This document shows, piece by piece, positions 14,596 through 21,364 of a DNA stretch of 28,645 bases; position 1 is the stretch's first letter, and each line of letters starts with the position of its first letter. The notes under the pieces are model-generated. The model saw only the letters and a program-made list of their open reading frames with translations, was not told the origin of the DNA and searched no databases. This stretch comes from a virus. Location: positions 1 through 28,645 of the IMG/VR virus record IMGVR_UViG_3300042888_001982; one strand, 5' to 3'. The translations under genes and the position numbers were made by a program.

Positions 14596-15960
14596 ATGAG
14601 CGCAAGTTTTATAACACAACTAAACGAAGACAACGGACGCCTGCATAAGGAAGATGTTCTCAAGCAAGCCCTTACCGCAGCTAATTTAGGAAGCGATATC
14701 GCCATTCGTTTTCTAGGTGGTTTAAAAGCTTGTTATAATCCATATGAAACATTTGGTATCAAGCAAATCCCTGAATCAATCGGAATCTCAGATGCCGAAA
14801 ACCCCTGGGAAGATTTTTGGTCATTGTTGCAGGACTTGAGTGATCGGCGATTGACAGGCAATGCTGCTCGTGATGCAGTTGCAGAAATGTCAGAGCGATT
14901 TGACAGTGATGAATGGAATCTTTTCCTTGCTCCTATCCTTCGTCGTGATATGCGTAGCGGCATTAGCGCAACCACAATCAATAAGATTGTAAAGGGAACT
15001 CATTACGAGATTCCTATCTTCACTTGCCAGCTTGCTACCAATAGTGAGGGGCGCCCTGAAATGCGTGGCACTAAGCGTCTTGAACCGAAGCTTGATGGTG
15101 TTCGTGTACTGATGGTCGTTCTTCCTGGAACAATGAACCCTAGTGTGGTTGCCGTTACTTGTTATAGCCGTAATGGCAAGTTGTTTGAAAACTTTGAACA
15201 CATTGAAGAACAAGTCCGTAAGAATATTGGCGAACTTGTCGCCGCGGCTGGCAGAACTAAACACATGTCAAGTGGCATTCTCAAGCAAGGGTTTGTACTT
15301 GACGGGGAAGTAGTTGGCAACAGCTTCCAAGAACTAATGCGTCAGGCTCGTCGTAAAGAAAATGTTGCGGCCGAAGATAGTGTCTTCCATGTGTTTGACA
15401 TTATCCCGCTTGCCGACTTTAGGCGCGGTCATTGGAATGCACAATTGAGCAAGCGTATTGCATTGCTTGAATCTATGCAGCCTGCATTTGATAAGATGCC
15501 TAATATGGAGCTGCTCCCTCACTTGCAAGTAGACCTTGATACTCACGAAGGTAACAACCAGCTTGAGCGTTATGCTAAGGACATGGTTGCTGCTGGATTT
15601 GAAGGCATTATGATTAAGGACCTTGATAGTCCTTATATCTGCAAGCGTTCTACTTCGTGGATGAAGTGGAAGCCTACTATCACTGTTGACCTTGAAGTGA
15701 TCGGGCTTGAAGAAGGCACCGGTCGTAACAAGAACCGTTTGGGTGCGTTGGTCTGCAATGGGATTGATGATGGTAAGGAAATTACTGTCAATGCTGGTTC
15801 TGGATTCAGTGACGCAGAGCGTGATAGTCTTTGGGCAGACCGTAACTTAATCTTTGGTCGCACTGTTGAGATTATGGCTGATGCTATTACACAGAACCAA
15901 GATGGTACATATTCGTTGCGCTTCCCGCGCTTCGTTAGATTTAGGGATGATAAAGCATGA
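14596..15960 (+). CDS. ATP-dependent DNA ligase, T4 gp30-like
   Basis: 454 aa. The adenylation motif I is LEPKLDGVRVLM with nucleophile Lys165. Other nucleotidyltransferase motifs follow in order: CYSRNGKLFENF, GFVLDGEVVG (motif III), FEGIMIKDLDSPY (motif IV) and SWMKWKP (motif V). The C-terminal OB domain includes GALVCNGIDDG and ends RFPRFVRFRDDK. The N-terminal 150 residues form the helical DNA-binding domain. Length is close to T4 gp30 (487 aa). It seals nicks during replication and repair. ATG 14596 has no ribosome site upstream, consistent with a leaderless mRNA. It overlaps the next gene by 4 bases. Confidence 0.93.
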   Translation: MSASFITQLNEDNGRLHKEDVLKQALTAANLGSDIAIRFLGGLKACYNPYETFGIKQIPESIGISDAENPWEDFWSLLQDLSDRRLTGNAARDAVAEMSERFDSDEWNLFLAPILRRDMRSGISATTINKIVKGTHYEIPIFTCQLATNSEGRPEMRGTKRLEPKLDGVRVLMVVLPGTMNPSVVAVTCYSRNGKLFENFEHIEEQVRKNIGELVAAAGRTKHMSSGILKQGFVLDGEVVGNSFQELMRQARRKENVAAEDSVFHVFDIIPLADFRRGHWNAQLSKRIALLESMQPAFDKMPNMELLPHLQVDLDTHEGNNQLERYAKDMVAAGFEGIMIKDLDSPYICKRSTSWMKWKPTITVDLEVIGLEEGTGRNKNRLGALVCNGIDDGKEITVNAGSGFSDAERDSLWADRNLIFGRTVEIMADAITQNQDGTYSLRFPRFVRFRDDKA

Positions 15961-16142
15961 ACATTAAATATAAAGCAACACTAATTACCTTAGCTATGCT
16001 ACTTATTGCAGTTGCATTGATATATACTATCGCAAAGTTTCCAGCAGTATTAGTTTTTGCTGCGTTAGGTGGGATGTTGTACTTTTTGTATCGCGGAGTA
16101 TTGAGCCATCTTGAATATAAAGAAAAGAGGGGCAAGCGATGA
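15957..16142 (+). CDS. small two-span membrane protein
   Basis: 61 aa. Two hydrophobic segments, LITLAMLLIAVALIYTIA and AVLVFAALGGMLYFLY, are joined by a short KFP loop and followed by a basic tail HLEYKEKRGKR. Overlaps the ligase stop by 4 bases (ATGA). Function unknown. Not called a holin because it sits in a replication gene block. Confidence 0.75.
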   Translation: MNIKYKATLITLAMLLIAVALIYTIAKFPAVLVFAALGGMLYFLYRGVLSHLEYKEKRGKR

Positions 16143-16318
16143 GTGATTTAGGTATTATTTTTGAAGAACCGCCCCAGCGTTGCGAAGGCTGCGGTATCAT
16201 CGCAGAGACTCGTCCATATGGACTCAACCACGAAGAAGTATGTTTTGAATGTGCAATGAAGGATGAAGCACTGACTGAAATTCGTTCAAAGCAACTATTA
16301 TTTGGAGAAAACGAATAA
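16139..16318 (+). CDS. 59 aa putative zinc-ribbon protein
   Basis: Starts in an ATGA overlap with the membrane gene and ends in a TAATG overlap with the next gene. The sequence has two knuckles, RCEGCG (C15 and C18) and VCFEC (C35 and C38), spaced as in a four-cysteine zinc ribbon, then an acidic helical tail. Function unknown. Confidence 0.78.
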   Translation: MSDLGIIFEEPPQRCEGCGIIAETRPYGLNHEEVCFECAMKDEALTEIRSKQLLFGENE

Positions 16319-16572
16319 TGGACCCATATGATGAGGATTATGATGCAGTAAAAGACACTGCTGAGTGGACTGAAAAGCTGCTTGGAAAAGCATATACCTT
16401 TGAAGACGGTGACCGTATTGAGGTTGTGCAAGTAAAGCGCAGAGATACTGGTCCGTGGATTACATATCATATCACGCAGGGCCCCGGAATCCCCCGTAAG
16501 ATGGTCATGATGGCAGAAGAATTTTATGTAACATACGGTCACTTATTTGGATTGAGAGAGATAGAAGACTAA
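16318..16572 (+). CDS. small acidic phage protein, unknown function
   Basis: 84 aa. An acidic N-terminus (MDPYDEDYDAVKDTAEW) leads into a beta-rich part, GDRIEVVQVKRRDTGPW then ITYHITQGPGIPRKMVMM. The start overlaps the previous stop. No recognised family. It looks like a small folded domain that may bind a partner protein. Confidence 0.75.
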   Translation: MDPYDEDYDAVKDTAEWTEKLLGKAYTFEDGDRIEVVQVKRRDTGPWITYHITQGPGIPRKMVMMAEEFYVTYGHLFGLREIED

Positions 16573-16579
16573 ATAATAG

Positions 16580-18169
16580 ATGCTTTTAAGAAAAATATTT
16601 AGTTTTCCAACTCTAACTCTCATTGTAGCACTTACGCTTAGTGCTATTGCTGCCTGGTATTCTATCCTCGGCCTAACTGCTATCTTTGCGGCTGCTGTTA
16701 TTCCAATCATTATCATGGGCGGCTCACTAGAGATTGCTAAGGTAGTCACTACGCTTTGGCTACATAAGTATTGGAATAGAGCCAAATGGAACCTTAAACT
16801 CTATCTCATTCCTGCGGTCATTGCTCTAGCATTCTTGACTAGTATGGGTATTTTTGGATTCTTATCTAAGGCGCACAGTGACCAAACGCTAGTGAGCGGC
16901 GATACTAGTGCTAAGGTTGAGTTAGTTGACGAAAAGATTAAGATTGCCCGTGAAAACATTGCCATGAGTCAAAAGGCGCTTGAGCAAATGAATAGTCAGG
17001 TTGACCAGTTACTTGGTCGTACTGATGATGATAAGGGCGCTAATCGTGCTGTTCAAGTTCGTAGACAGCAAAGAGCAGAACGCAATAGACTTCAAAACGA
17101 AATTGCGGCAGAACAAGAGGCAATCGCTAAGCTTAATGAAGAAGTTGCTCCTATTCGTGCAGAGATACGCAAGATTGAAGCAGAAGTAGGTCCAATTAAG
17201 TATATTGCTGCACTAATCTACGGTGATAATCCTGATACTAATCTGTTAGAACGGGCGGTTCGTTGGGTAATCATTCTCATCGTGTTTGTATTTGACCCTC
17301 TTGCACTTATGCTTGTATTAGCAGCACAGTCTAGCTATAAATGGCTAGATGATGATTTACGAAATCGACGCAAAGAAGAAGACGCTAAGGAGAATGAAGA
17401 TGTACCAGCTACCAAACTATCACAAGATGATGTTGATAAATTCAATTATGGAGTGGGAGAAGTACCACAATCGGAACCTATTCCCGATGCGGTTGAACTT
17501 GAACCTGTATTGGAAGAAGTTAAAGAAGAAGATGAGTTTCTTGACGAAGCACTAGATGATATACTGCGTGAAACTGCATATGATGTTCCGAAGGAGGACG
17601 AAAATGTTTCTGAACCTATTCAACCAAATGATATTCCAACAGATGATGTGGTACGAGAAGATGTACCTGAAACACCTACTCCCGATGCAATTTCGGCAGG
17701 GAGCAACATGGCACAAAGCGAAGCAAGAGAAAGCAGCAGCAGAGAAGAACCTGCAGCCGTAATAAAAACTGAAGGTGTAACTCTGCAAGAGTCTGACGGT
17801 GGTTATATAAGCTTCGAAGGGAAGAGTGTCAGTAAGAGCGCATTGCAAGGGATGCGCCCTGACTTATTCTTACAAGTAGATTCAGGTAACCAACCTTCTA
17901 CAAACTTTGGAATTAGCTTCCCGCAATTTGCAAAAAAAGGTGATACCTTTGTTAGAGTAGATTCGCTTCCCAATAGAGTGTTTAAGTTTAGTGGGACTAA
18001 GTGGATTGAAATCAATAAAGAACAAACCTCTACATATTTGTATGATGAAGAATATGTAAGATACCTAGTTAACAAAATTGAAGTTGGAGAATATGATGTA
18101 GAATTGCTCACCGAAAGCGAAAAGTTACAAATAGAAGATTTTCTATTACAAAATAAGAATCCAAAATAA
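16580..18169 (+). CDS. membrane protein with coiled coil and long acidic cytoplasmic tail
   Basis: 529 aa. Three hydrophobic spans lie near residues 10-28, 33-50 and 72-95. A coiled coil follows at about 105-210 (ARENIAMSQKALEQMNSQVD, then RNRLQNEIAAEQEAIAKLNE). A fourth span at about 228-250 (VIILIVFVFDPLALMLVLAA) is followed by a very acidic, Pro-rich linker (about 260-380) and a small C-terminal domain. ATG 16580 has little ribosome-site signal. ACTAAATA, one mismatch from a late promoter, ends 5 bases before it. The gene ends 18 bases before clpX, so it may anchor or deliver substrates to that unfoldase. That link is inference. Confidence 0.75.
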   Translation: MLLRKIFSFPTLTLIVALTLSAIAAWYSILGLTAIFAAAVIPIIIMGGSLEIAKVVTTLWLHKYWNRAKWNLKLYLIPAVIALAFLTSMGIFGFLSKAHSDQTLVSGDTSAKVELVDEKIKIARENIAMSQKALEQMNSQVDQLLGRTDDDKGANRAVQVRRQQRAERNRLQNEIAAEQEAIAKLNEEVAPIRAEIRKIEAEVGPIKYIAALIYGDNPDTNLLERAVRWVIILIVFVFDPLALMLVLAAQSSYKWLDDDLRNRRKEEDAKENEDVPATKLSQDDVDKFNYGVGEVPQSEPIPDAVELEPVLEEVKEEDEFLDEALDDILRETAYDVPKEDENVSEPIQPNDIPTDDVVREDVPETPTPDAISAGSNMAQSEARESSSREEPAAVIKTEGVTLQESDGGYISFEGKSVSKSALQGMRPDLFLQVDSGNQPSTNFGISFPQFAKKGDTFVRVDSLPNRVFKFSGTKWIEINKEQTSTYLYDEEYVRYLVNKIEVGEYDVELLTESEKLQIEDFLLQNKNPK

Positions 18170-18187
18170 GTTTTGATAAGTAAAAGT

Positions 18188-19387
18188 ATGTCTGACAAAA
18201 AACTGAATGAGTGTTCTTTCTGCGGAAACTCAAAAGAGCAAGTAAAAAAATTAATCGTAGGAGAAGGTGTAGCAATATGCAGTGATTGCATTGATTTATG
18301 CACCCAATTAATTGTAAATGATGTACCAAGCGATAAACATCGTGAGCGTGATGCCAAAGACTTTGATGCATACAGTATCAAGGAACATCTTGACCAGTTA
18401 GTTATTGGACAAGATCAAGCTAAGATTGTGTTGAGCGTTGCTATCAGCAATCACTATAAGCGTATTAACAATCCACCTCAAGATTTGGAAATCCAAAAAG
18501 GAAATGTGTTATTGATAGGTCCAACCGGGTCAGGCAAAACCTTACTAGCAAAATCAGTAGCAAAATATCTGAATGTCCCATTTGTAGTTGCAGATGCTAC
18601 TAACCTAACAGAAGCAGGATATGTAGGTGAGGATGTGGAATCTATGGTTTCCATGCTACTTGCATTAGCAGACAATGATGTTAAAAAAGCAGAACGCGGT
18701 ATCGTATTCATCGATGAAATTGACAAGATTGCTCGTAAAAGCGAATCAACTAGTATTACTCGTGATGTAAGCGGAGAGGGCGTCCAACAAGCACTTCTTA
18801 AGTTAGTAGAAGGTACCAAATGCAGAGTGAGTGTAGCCGGTAAACGCAAGCATCCGCAAGGTGAGACTGTTGAGATTGACACTAAAAATATTCTGTTTAT
18901 TGCAGGTGGTGCGTTTGTTGGATTAGAAAATGTCATTAAGACCAGAACACAAGGTAGTACAATTGGATTCGGAGCAGAGGTCAAGAGCAAAGATGAAGCT
19001 CAGGATTTGAGCAAAGTTACGCCGGATGACCTTACTCGTTTCGGTATGATTCCTGAGTTCATCGGTCGCTTTACAACTACTTGTGCGCTAGAACAGCTTA
19101 CATTAGACCAACTAGTCAATGTATTAACTAACATCAAGAATAGTTTCATAGAGCAATACCAGTATTTGTTGAGTTTAGACAACATTGAACTATCTTTTAC
19201 CGACGGTGCTATTCGAAAAATTGCACAGAATTGCATTGACCTTAAGACTGGAGCACGAGGACTTCATACTGAATTAGAAAGAATACTGTTGCCTCACATG
19301 TTCCATACTAAAAAGTATAAAGATAATAATATTACCATCTTAGTAATTGATGAAGAATTAGTTATCAATCCCAAAGAAGTAATTTAA
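18188..19387 (+). CDS. clpX: ClpX, AAA+ unfoldase subunit of ClpXP
   Basis: 399 aa from ATG 18188; a TTG at 18173 is less likely. All functional parts are present: zinc-binding domain with C9, C12, C31 and C34 (CSFC, then CSDC), Walker A GPTGSGKT (111-118), pore-1 loop GYVG, Walker B VFIDEID (about 173-179), KRKHP pore-entry loop, IGF loop for ClpP docking (259-261) and the sensor 2 segment TGARGL. It is about 25 residues shorter than E. coli ClpX, at the C-terminus. It unfolds tagged proteins and feeds them to ClpP. With ClpS, Hsp20 and ClpP nearby it looks like a working machine, not a relic. Confidence 0.96.
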   Translation: MSDKKLNECSFCGNSKEQVKKLIVGEGVAICSDCIDLCTQLIVNDVPSDKHRERDAKDFDAYSIKEHLDQLVIGQDQAKIVLSVAISNHYKRINNPPQDLEIQKGNVLLIGPTGSGKTLLAKSVAKYLNVPFVVADATNLTEAGYVGEDVESMVSMLLALADNDVKKAERGIVFIDEIDKIARKSESTSITRDVSGEGVQQALLKLVEGTKCRVSVAGKRKHPQGETVEIDTKNILFIAGGAFVGLENVIKTRTQGSTIGFGAEVKSKDEAQDLSKVTPDDLTRFGMIPEFIGRFTTTCALEQLTLDQLVNVLTNIKNSFIEQYQYLLSLDNIELSFTDGAIRKIAQNCIDLKTGARGLHTELERILLPHMFHTKKYKDNNITILVIDEELVINPKEVI

Positions 19388-19423
19388 CCCAAAATACTAG
19401 AATTTTTTGCGAAAGTGTAGTAG

Positions 19424-19431
19424 TATAAATA
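19424..19431 (+). promoter_or_regulatory. hsp20: T4-type late promoter TATAAATA before hsp20
   Basis: Exact TATAAATA with predicted start near 19437, giving a leader of about 54 bases before ATG 19491. No -35 is found at the right distance, which suits a late promoter. A 7 bp inverted repeat (ATGTAGA at 19435-19441 and TCTACAT at 19454-19460) overlaps the start and could end or stabilise clpX read-through RNA. Confidence 0.6.
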
Positions 19432-19490
19432 ATGATGTAGATGCTCAAAGAGGTCTACATTATAGTCTTGCTTATAAAGGAGATAAAAAC

Positions 19491-19946
19491 ATGACTAGAG
19501 AATTAACCCTTCGTTCCCTTGACATTCCGTCAATTCACAAGTTCGGTATCGGATTTGATAGCATTCTAGATGAGCTTATGCGAGTCAATGCACAACAAAC
19601 AAATACCAACTATCCCCCATACAACATTGTTAAGCACAGTGAAGATGCATTTGCAATTGAACTTGCTGTGGCGGGATTCCGAGAAGGTGATATCAACATT
19701 ACACTAGAAAAGAATGTTCTTACCATCAAAGGCGAACAAACAGTAAGCCTTGATGAGTTGGAAAAGGATGTAGAGTACGTACATCGCGGCATCAGTGCCC
19801 GTGCGTTTACTCGCACATTCACTCTAGCAGATTATGTTGAAGTAGTAGGTGCAAGCGCCGAGAACGGCATCCTCAATATTGAACTTGAGCGTCAAGTTCC
19901 TGAGGAACAAAAGCCCAAAACGGTTGCAATTAAGTACAATAAATAA
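19491..19946 (+). CDS. hsp20: small heat-shock protein Hsp20, IbpA-like
   Basis: 151 aa from ATG 19491, preceded by AAAGGAGA; an upstream in-frame start at 19407 lies before the late promoter. The N-terminus GIGFDSILDEL and YPPYNI match bacterial IbpA/IbpB. The alpha-crystallin domain contains AIELAVAGFREGDINITLE, VLTIKGEQ, YVHRGISARAFTRTF and ENGILNIELER. The C-terminal VAIKY could serve as the I-x-I oligomerisation motif. It holds unfolding proteins without ATP. Hsp20 genes are common in marine T4-like phages. Here one sits between clpX and clpS under a late promoter. Confidence 0.95.
   Translation: MTRELTLRSLDIPSIHKFGIGFDSILDELMRVNAQQTNTNYPPYNIVKHSEDAFAIELAVAGFREGDINITLEKNVLTIKGEQTVSLDELEKDVEYVHRGISARAFTRTFTLADYVEVVGASAENGILNIELERQVPEEQKPKTVAIKYNK
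19939..19946 (+). promoter_or_regulatory. possible late promoter AATAAATA before clpS
   Basis: The last codons of hsp20 (Asn, Lys, stop) also read AATAAATA. The predicted start near 19952 would make an mRNA that begins just before the 11 bp hairpin in front of clpS. The overlap with coding sequence makes this uncertain. Confidence 0.35.
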
Positions 19947-19959
19947 TATAGTGATACAT

Positions 19960-19989
19960 GTGCTTGCGGGTAATAGTGCCCGCAAGCAC
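19960..19989 (+). other. strong 11 bp hairpin between hsp20 and clpS
   Basis: Perfect inverted repeat: GTGCTTGCGGG (19960-19970), an 8 base loop, CCCGCAAGCAC (19979-19989). No U-run follows, so it does not look like a classic terminator. It ends 18 bases before clpS, next to the AAAGGA ribosome site. It may stabilise or separate the hsp20 and clpS messages, or be a protein-binding site. Confidence 0.75.
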
Positions 19990-20007
19990 AACATAAAGGA
20001 TTTTAAA

Positions 20008-20316
20008 ATGGCAAACACAGAAGTCAACAGTAAGATTAAGCCAAATGTTAGTCTACGAGAGCCGCCCTTGTTTAAGATTGTATATCTTAATGATGATGTA
20101 ACCTCAATGGATTTTGTAGTAACTTCACTAATCGAATATTTTAATTATAATCCGGACACTGCATCAGCTATCACGGTTGACATTCATGAAAAGGGTAGTG
20201 CAGTAGTTGCAGTTTTACCTTTTGAAATTGCAGAGCAGTTGGGAATTGAAGTTACTCTTGAAGCTCGTGCGCTGGGGTTTCCATTGCAAGTTAAGGTAGA
20301 ATCTGAATCAAATTGA
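20008..20316 (+). CDS. clpS: ClpS, N-degron adaptor for Clp protease
   Basis: 102 aa from ATG 20008, preceded by AAAGGA. The core aligns without gaps to E. coli ClpS: PPLFKIVYLNDDVTSMDFV holds N28, D29, D30, T32 and M34, equal to N34, D35, D36, T38 and M40 of the N-degron pocket; H60 equals H66 and the FPL near the end matches L99. The position of E. coli M62 is T56 here, which could change which N-terminal residues fit. A flexible N-terminal extension of about 18 residues, needed to act on the unfoldase, is present. In Proteobacteria ClpS works with ClpA, not ClpX. No ClpA is seen in this window, so the partner may be host ClpA. Confidence 0.93.
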   Translation: MANTEVNSKIKPNVSLREPPLFKIVYLNDDVTSMDFVVTSLIEYFNYNPDTASAITVDIHEKGSAVVAVLPFEIAEQLGIEVTLEARALGFPLQVKVESESN

Positions 20317-21006
20317 TACCGTTAGTCGATTTGGCCAATACGGGTTTTTGCCTAAGTAAGGATTGTTCAAGTACCGTATATCATTTAATACAGTATCAAC
20401 CGATTTAGTATATGTACCGAATACCCAATGCTTAACTTTATGCTCTGTGTCAACATGAAGTGTATTAGTTAGTGGTATTTGGTCATACACTATAGTTGGT
20501 TCTTCTCCGAAATACAGGTCTTCTTTAGGAACTGCATTTGTAATAACTATTATTTTCTTAACATCTAAATGTCTTTGTAATTTTCCTAAGATAGTAGTTA
20601 GGTACTTTGTATCTTCATATCTTGCAGCAGTTCTTATCATTTCAGAAATAGTATCAACAGAACCTGCATTTCCCCACCCATTAACTCCGATAATACCTAT
20701 TCCATCTACAATAATTACAGTTTGATGTAGTAAAATTACATTCGGTATGTTAGCGCAAATTTGTGTTATTTCAGCAGTGCGGGTTGAAACATCATCGGTA
20801 TTAGTATATTCTAAGGTGCCAGGTACATAAAAAACACCCTGATAGTATTTTGATAGGTGAGAAAGAACTTGCATTAGTGTTCTTAAATCGGAACTGACAT
20901 TGCCGGTTACTATACAATAGAGACTTGTGGCTTTGTTTTCCCAATTGAAACTATCATTGGGTTCGATGAATAACTCACCCACAATGTCAAATCCAATGTC
21001 TTGCAT
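20308..21006 (-). CDS. metallophosphoesterase-like protein with lost active site
   Basis: 232 aa on the minus strand. It keeps the layout of phage calcineurin-like phosphoesterases (YYQGVFYVPG, VIIVDGIGIIGVNGWGNAG, KKIIVITNAVP, then WVFGTYTKSVD, then LNDIRYLNNPYLGKNPYWP), but the metal ligands are replaced. GNH(E) is GTLEY, the GD motif is GN, DxH near the start is ELF, the lone His is Asn, and GHTH is GTYT. It is probably a non-catalytic relative. Its start overlaps the stop of the 95 aa gene (TAATG), so both come from one message. It meets clpS tail to tail with a 9 base overlap. Confidence 0.6.
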   Translation of the reverse strand: MQDIGFDIVGELFIEPNDSFNWENKATSLYCIVTGNVSSDLRTLMQVLSHLSKYYQGVFYVPGTLEYTNTDDVSTRTAEITQICANIPNVILLHQTVIIVDGIGIIGVNGWGNAGSVDTISEMIRTAARYEDTKYLTTILGKLQRHLDVKKIIVITNAVPKEDLYFGEEPTIVYDQIPLTNTLHVDTEHKVKHWVFGTYTKSVDTVLNDIRYLNNPYLGKNPYWPNRLTVSI

Positions 21007-21293
21007 TACTTTACAATTTTAATGTTTGGCTTCTTTGATTTTTTTGCGGGTGCTTTGTCGGCTGTTTTTGCCTTTGCAGTCTTAGGTGCTTTAACCTTAG
21101 GTGCTGCCGTCTTAGCTACAACTTCAACCTTAGCTACAGTAGCTTCGGCGGCTACTGCGATAGCTTTTTCTCTAGCGGCATCCTCATCCTTAATTTTCTT
21201 CACAGCTTCTTGAAGAAGCATTTCTTCAAATTGCAAACTTACTGGTTTAGCACTGAAAAAAGTTTTAAGTGCGTTGACAAATTTATTAAACAT
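21006..21293 (-). CDS. Lys/Ala-rich phage protein
   Basis: 95 aa on the minus strand. An amphipathic N-terminus MFNKFVNALKTFFSAKP, then a short helix FEEMLLQEAVKKIKDEDA, then a long low-complexity tail of Ala, Lys, Val, Thr and Pro with repeated KAPK and KTA units, similar to histone H1-like tails. The tail probably binds DNA or RNA by charge. AGGAGA precedes the ATG and a minus-strand CATAAATA lies upstream. A virion-associated or DNA-condensing role is possible but unproven. Confidence 0.75.
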   Translation of the reverse strand: MFNKFVNALKTFFSAKPVSLQFEEMLLQEAVKKIKDEDAAREKAIAVAAEATVAKVEVVAKTAAPKVKAPKTAKAKTADKAPAKKSKKPNIKIVK

Positions 21294-21323
21294 TATTTTT
21301 CTCCTATATATGTTTTATGCTAG

Positions 21324-21331
21324 TATTTATG
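21324..21331 (-). promoter_or_regulatory. late promoter CATAAATA, minus strand
   Basis: Reads CATAAATA on the minus strand, 31 bases before the ATG at 21293, with AGGAGA in between. It drives the 95 aa gene and the phosphoesterase-like gene. It is back to back with the plus-strand motif at 21352. Confidence 0.6.
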
Positions 21332-21351
21332 ACTTAACCCAAACACAATAG

Positions 21352-21359
21352 AATAAATA
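21352..21359 (+). promoter_or_regulatory. late promoter AATAAATA, leaderless
   Basis: NATAAATA with 5 bases between it and ATG 21365. By T4 geometry +1 is the A of the ATG. No ribosome site is present. Divergent partner of the minus-strand motif at 21324-21331. Confidence 0.58.
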
Positions 21360-21364
21360 CTAGT

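Noticed and set aside
16568-16575. ACTAAATA as a late promoter for the membrane/coiled-coil gene
   Set aside because: One mismatch from NATAAATA in an AT-rich sequence; not enough to list as a feature.
18478-18990. Minus-strand frame of 170 codons opposite clpX
   Set aside because: It is a shadow of a highly conserved gene and reads as low-complexity Ser/Leu/Pro sequence without motifs.
19849-20007. Extended N-terminus for ClpS starting inside hsp20
   Set aside because: The extra 53 residues are hsp20 read in another frame. ATG 20008 has a ribosome site and gives the normal ClpS length.
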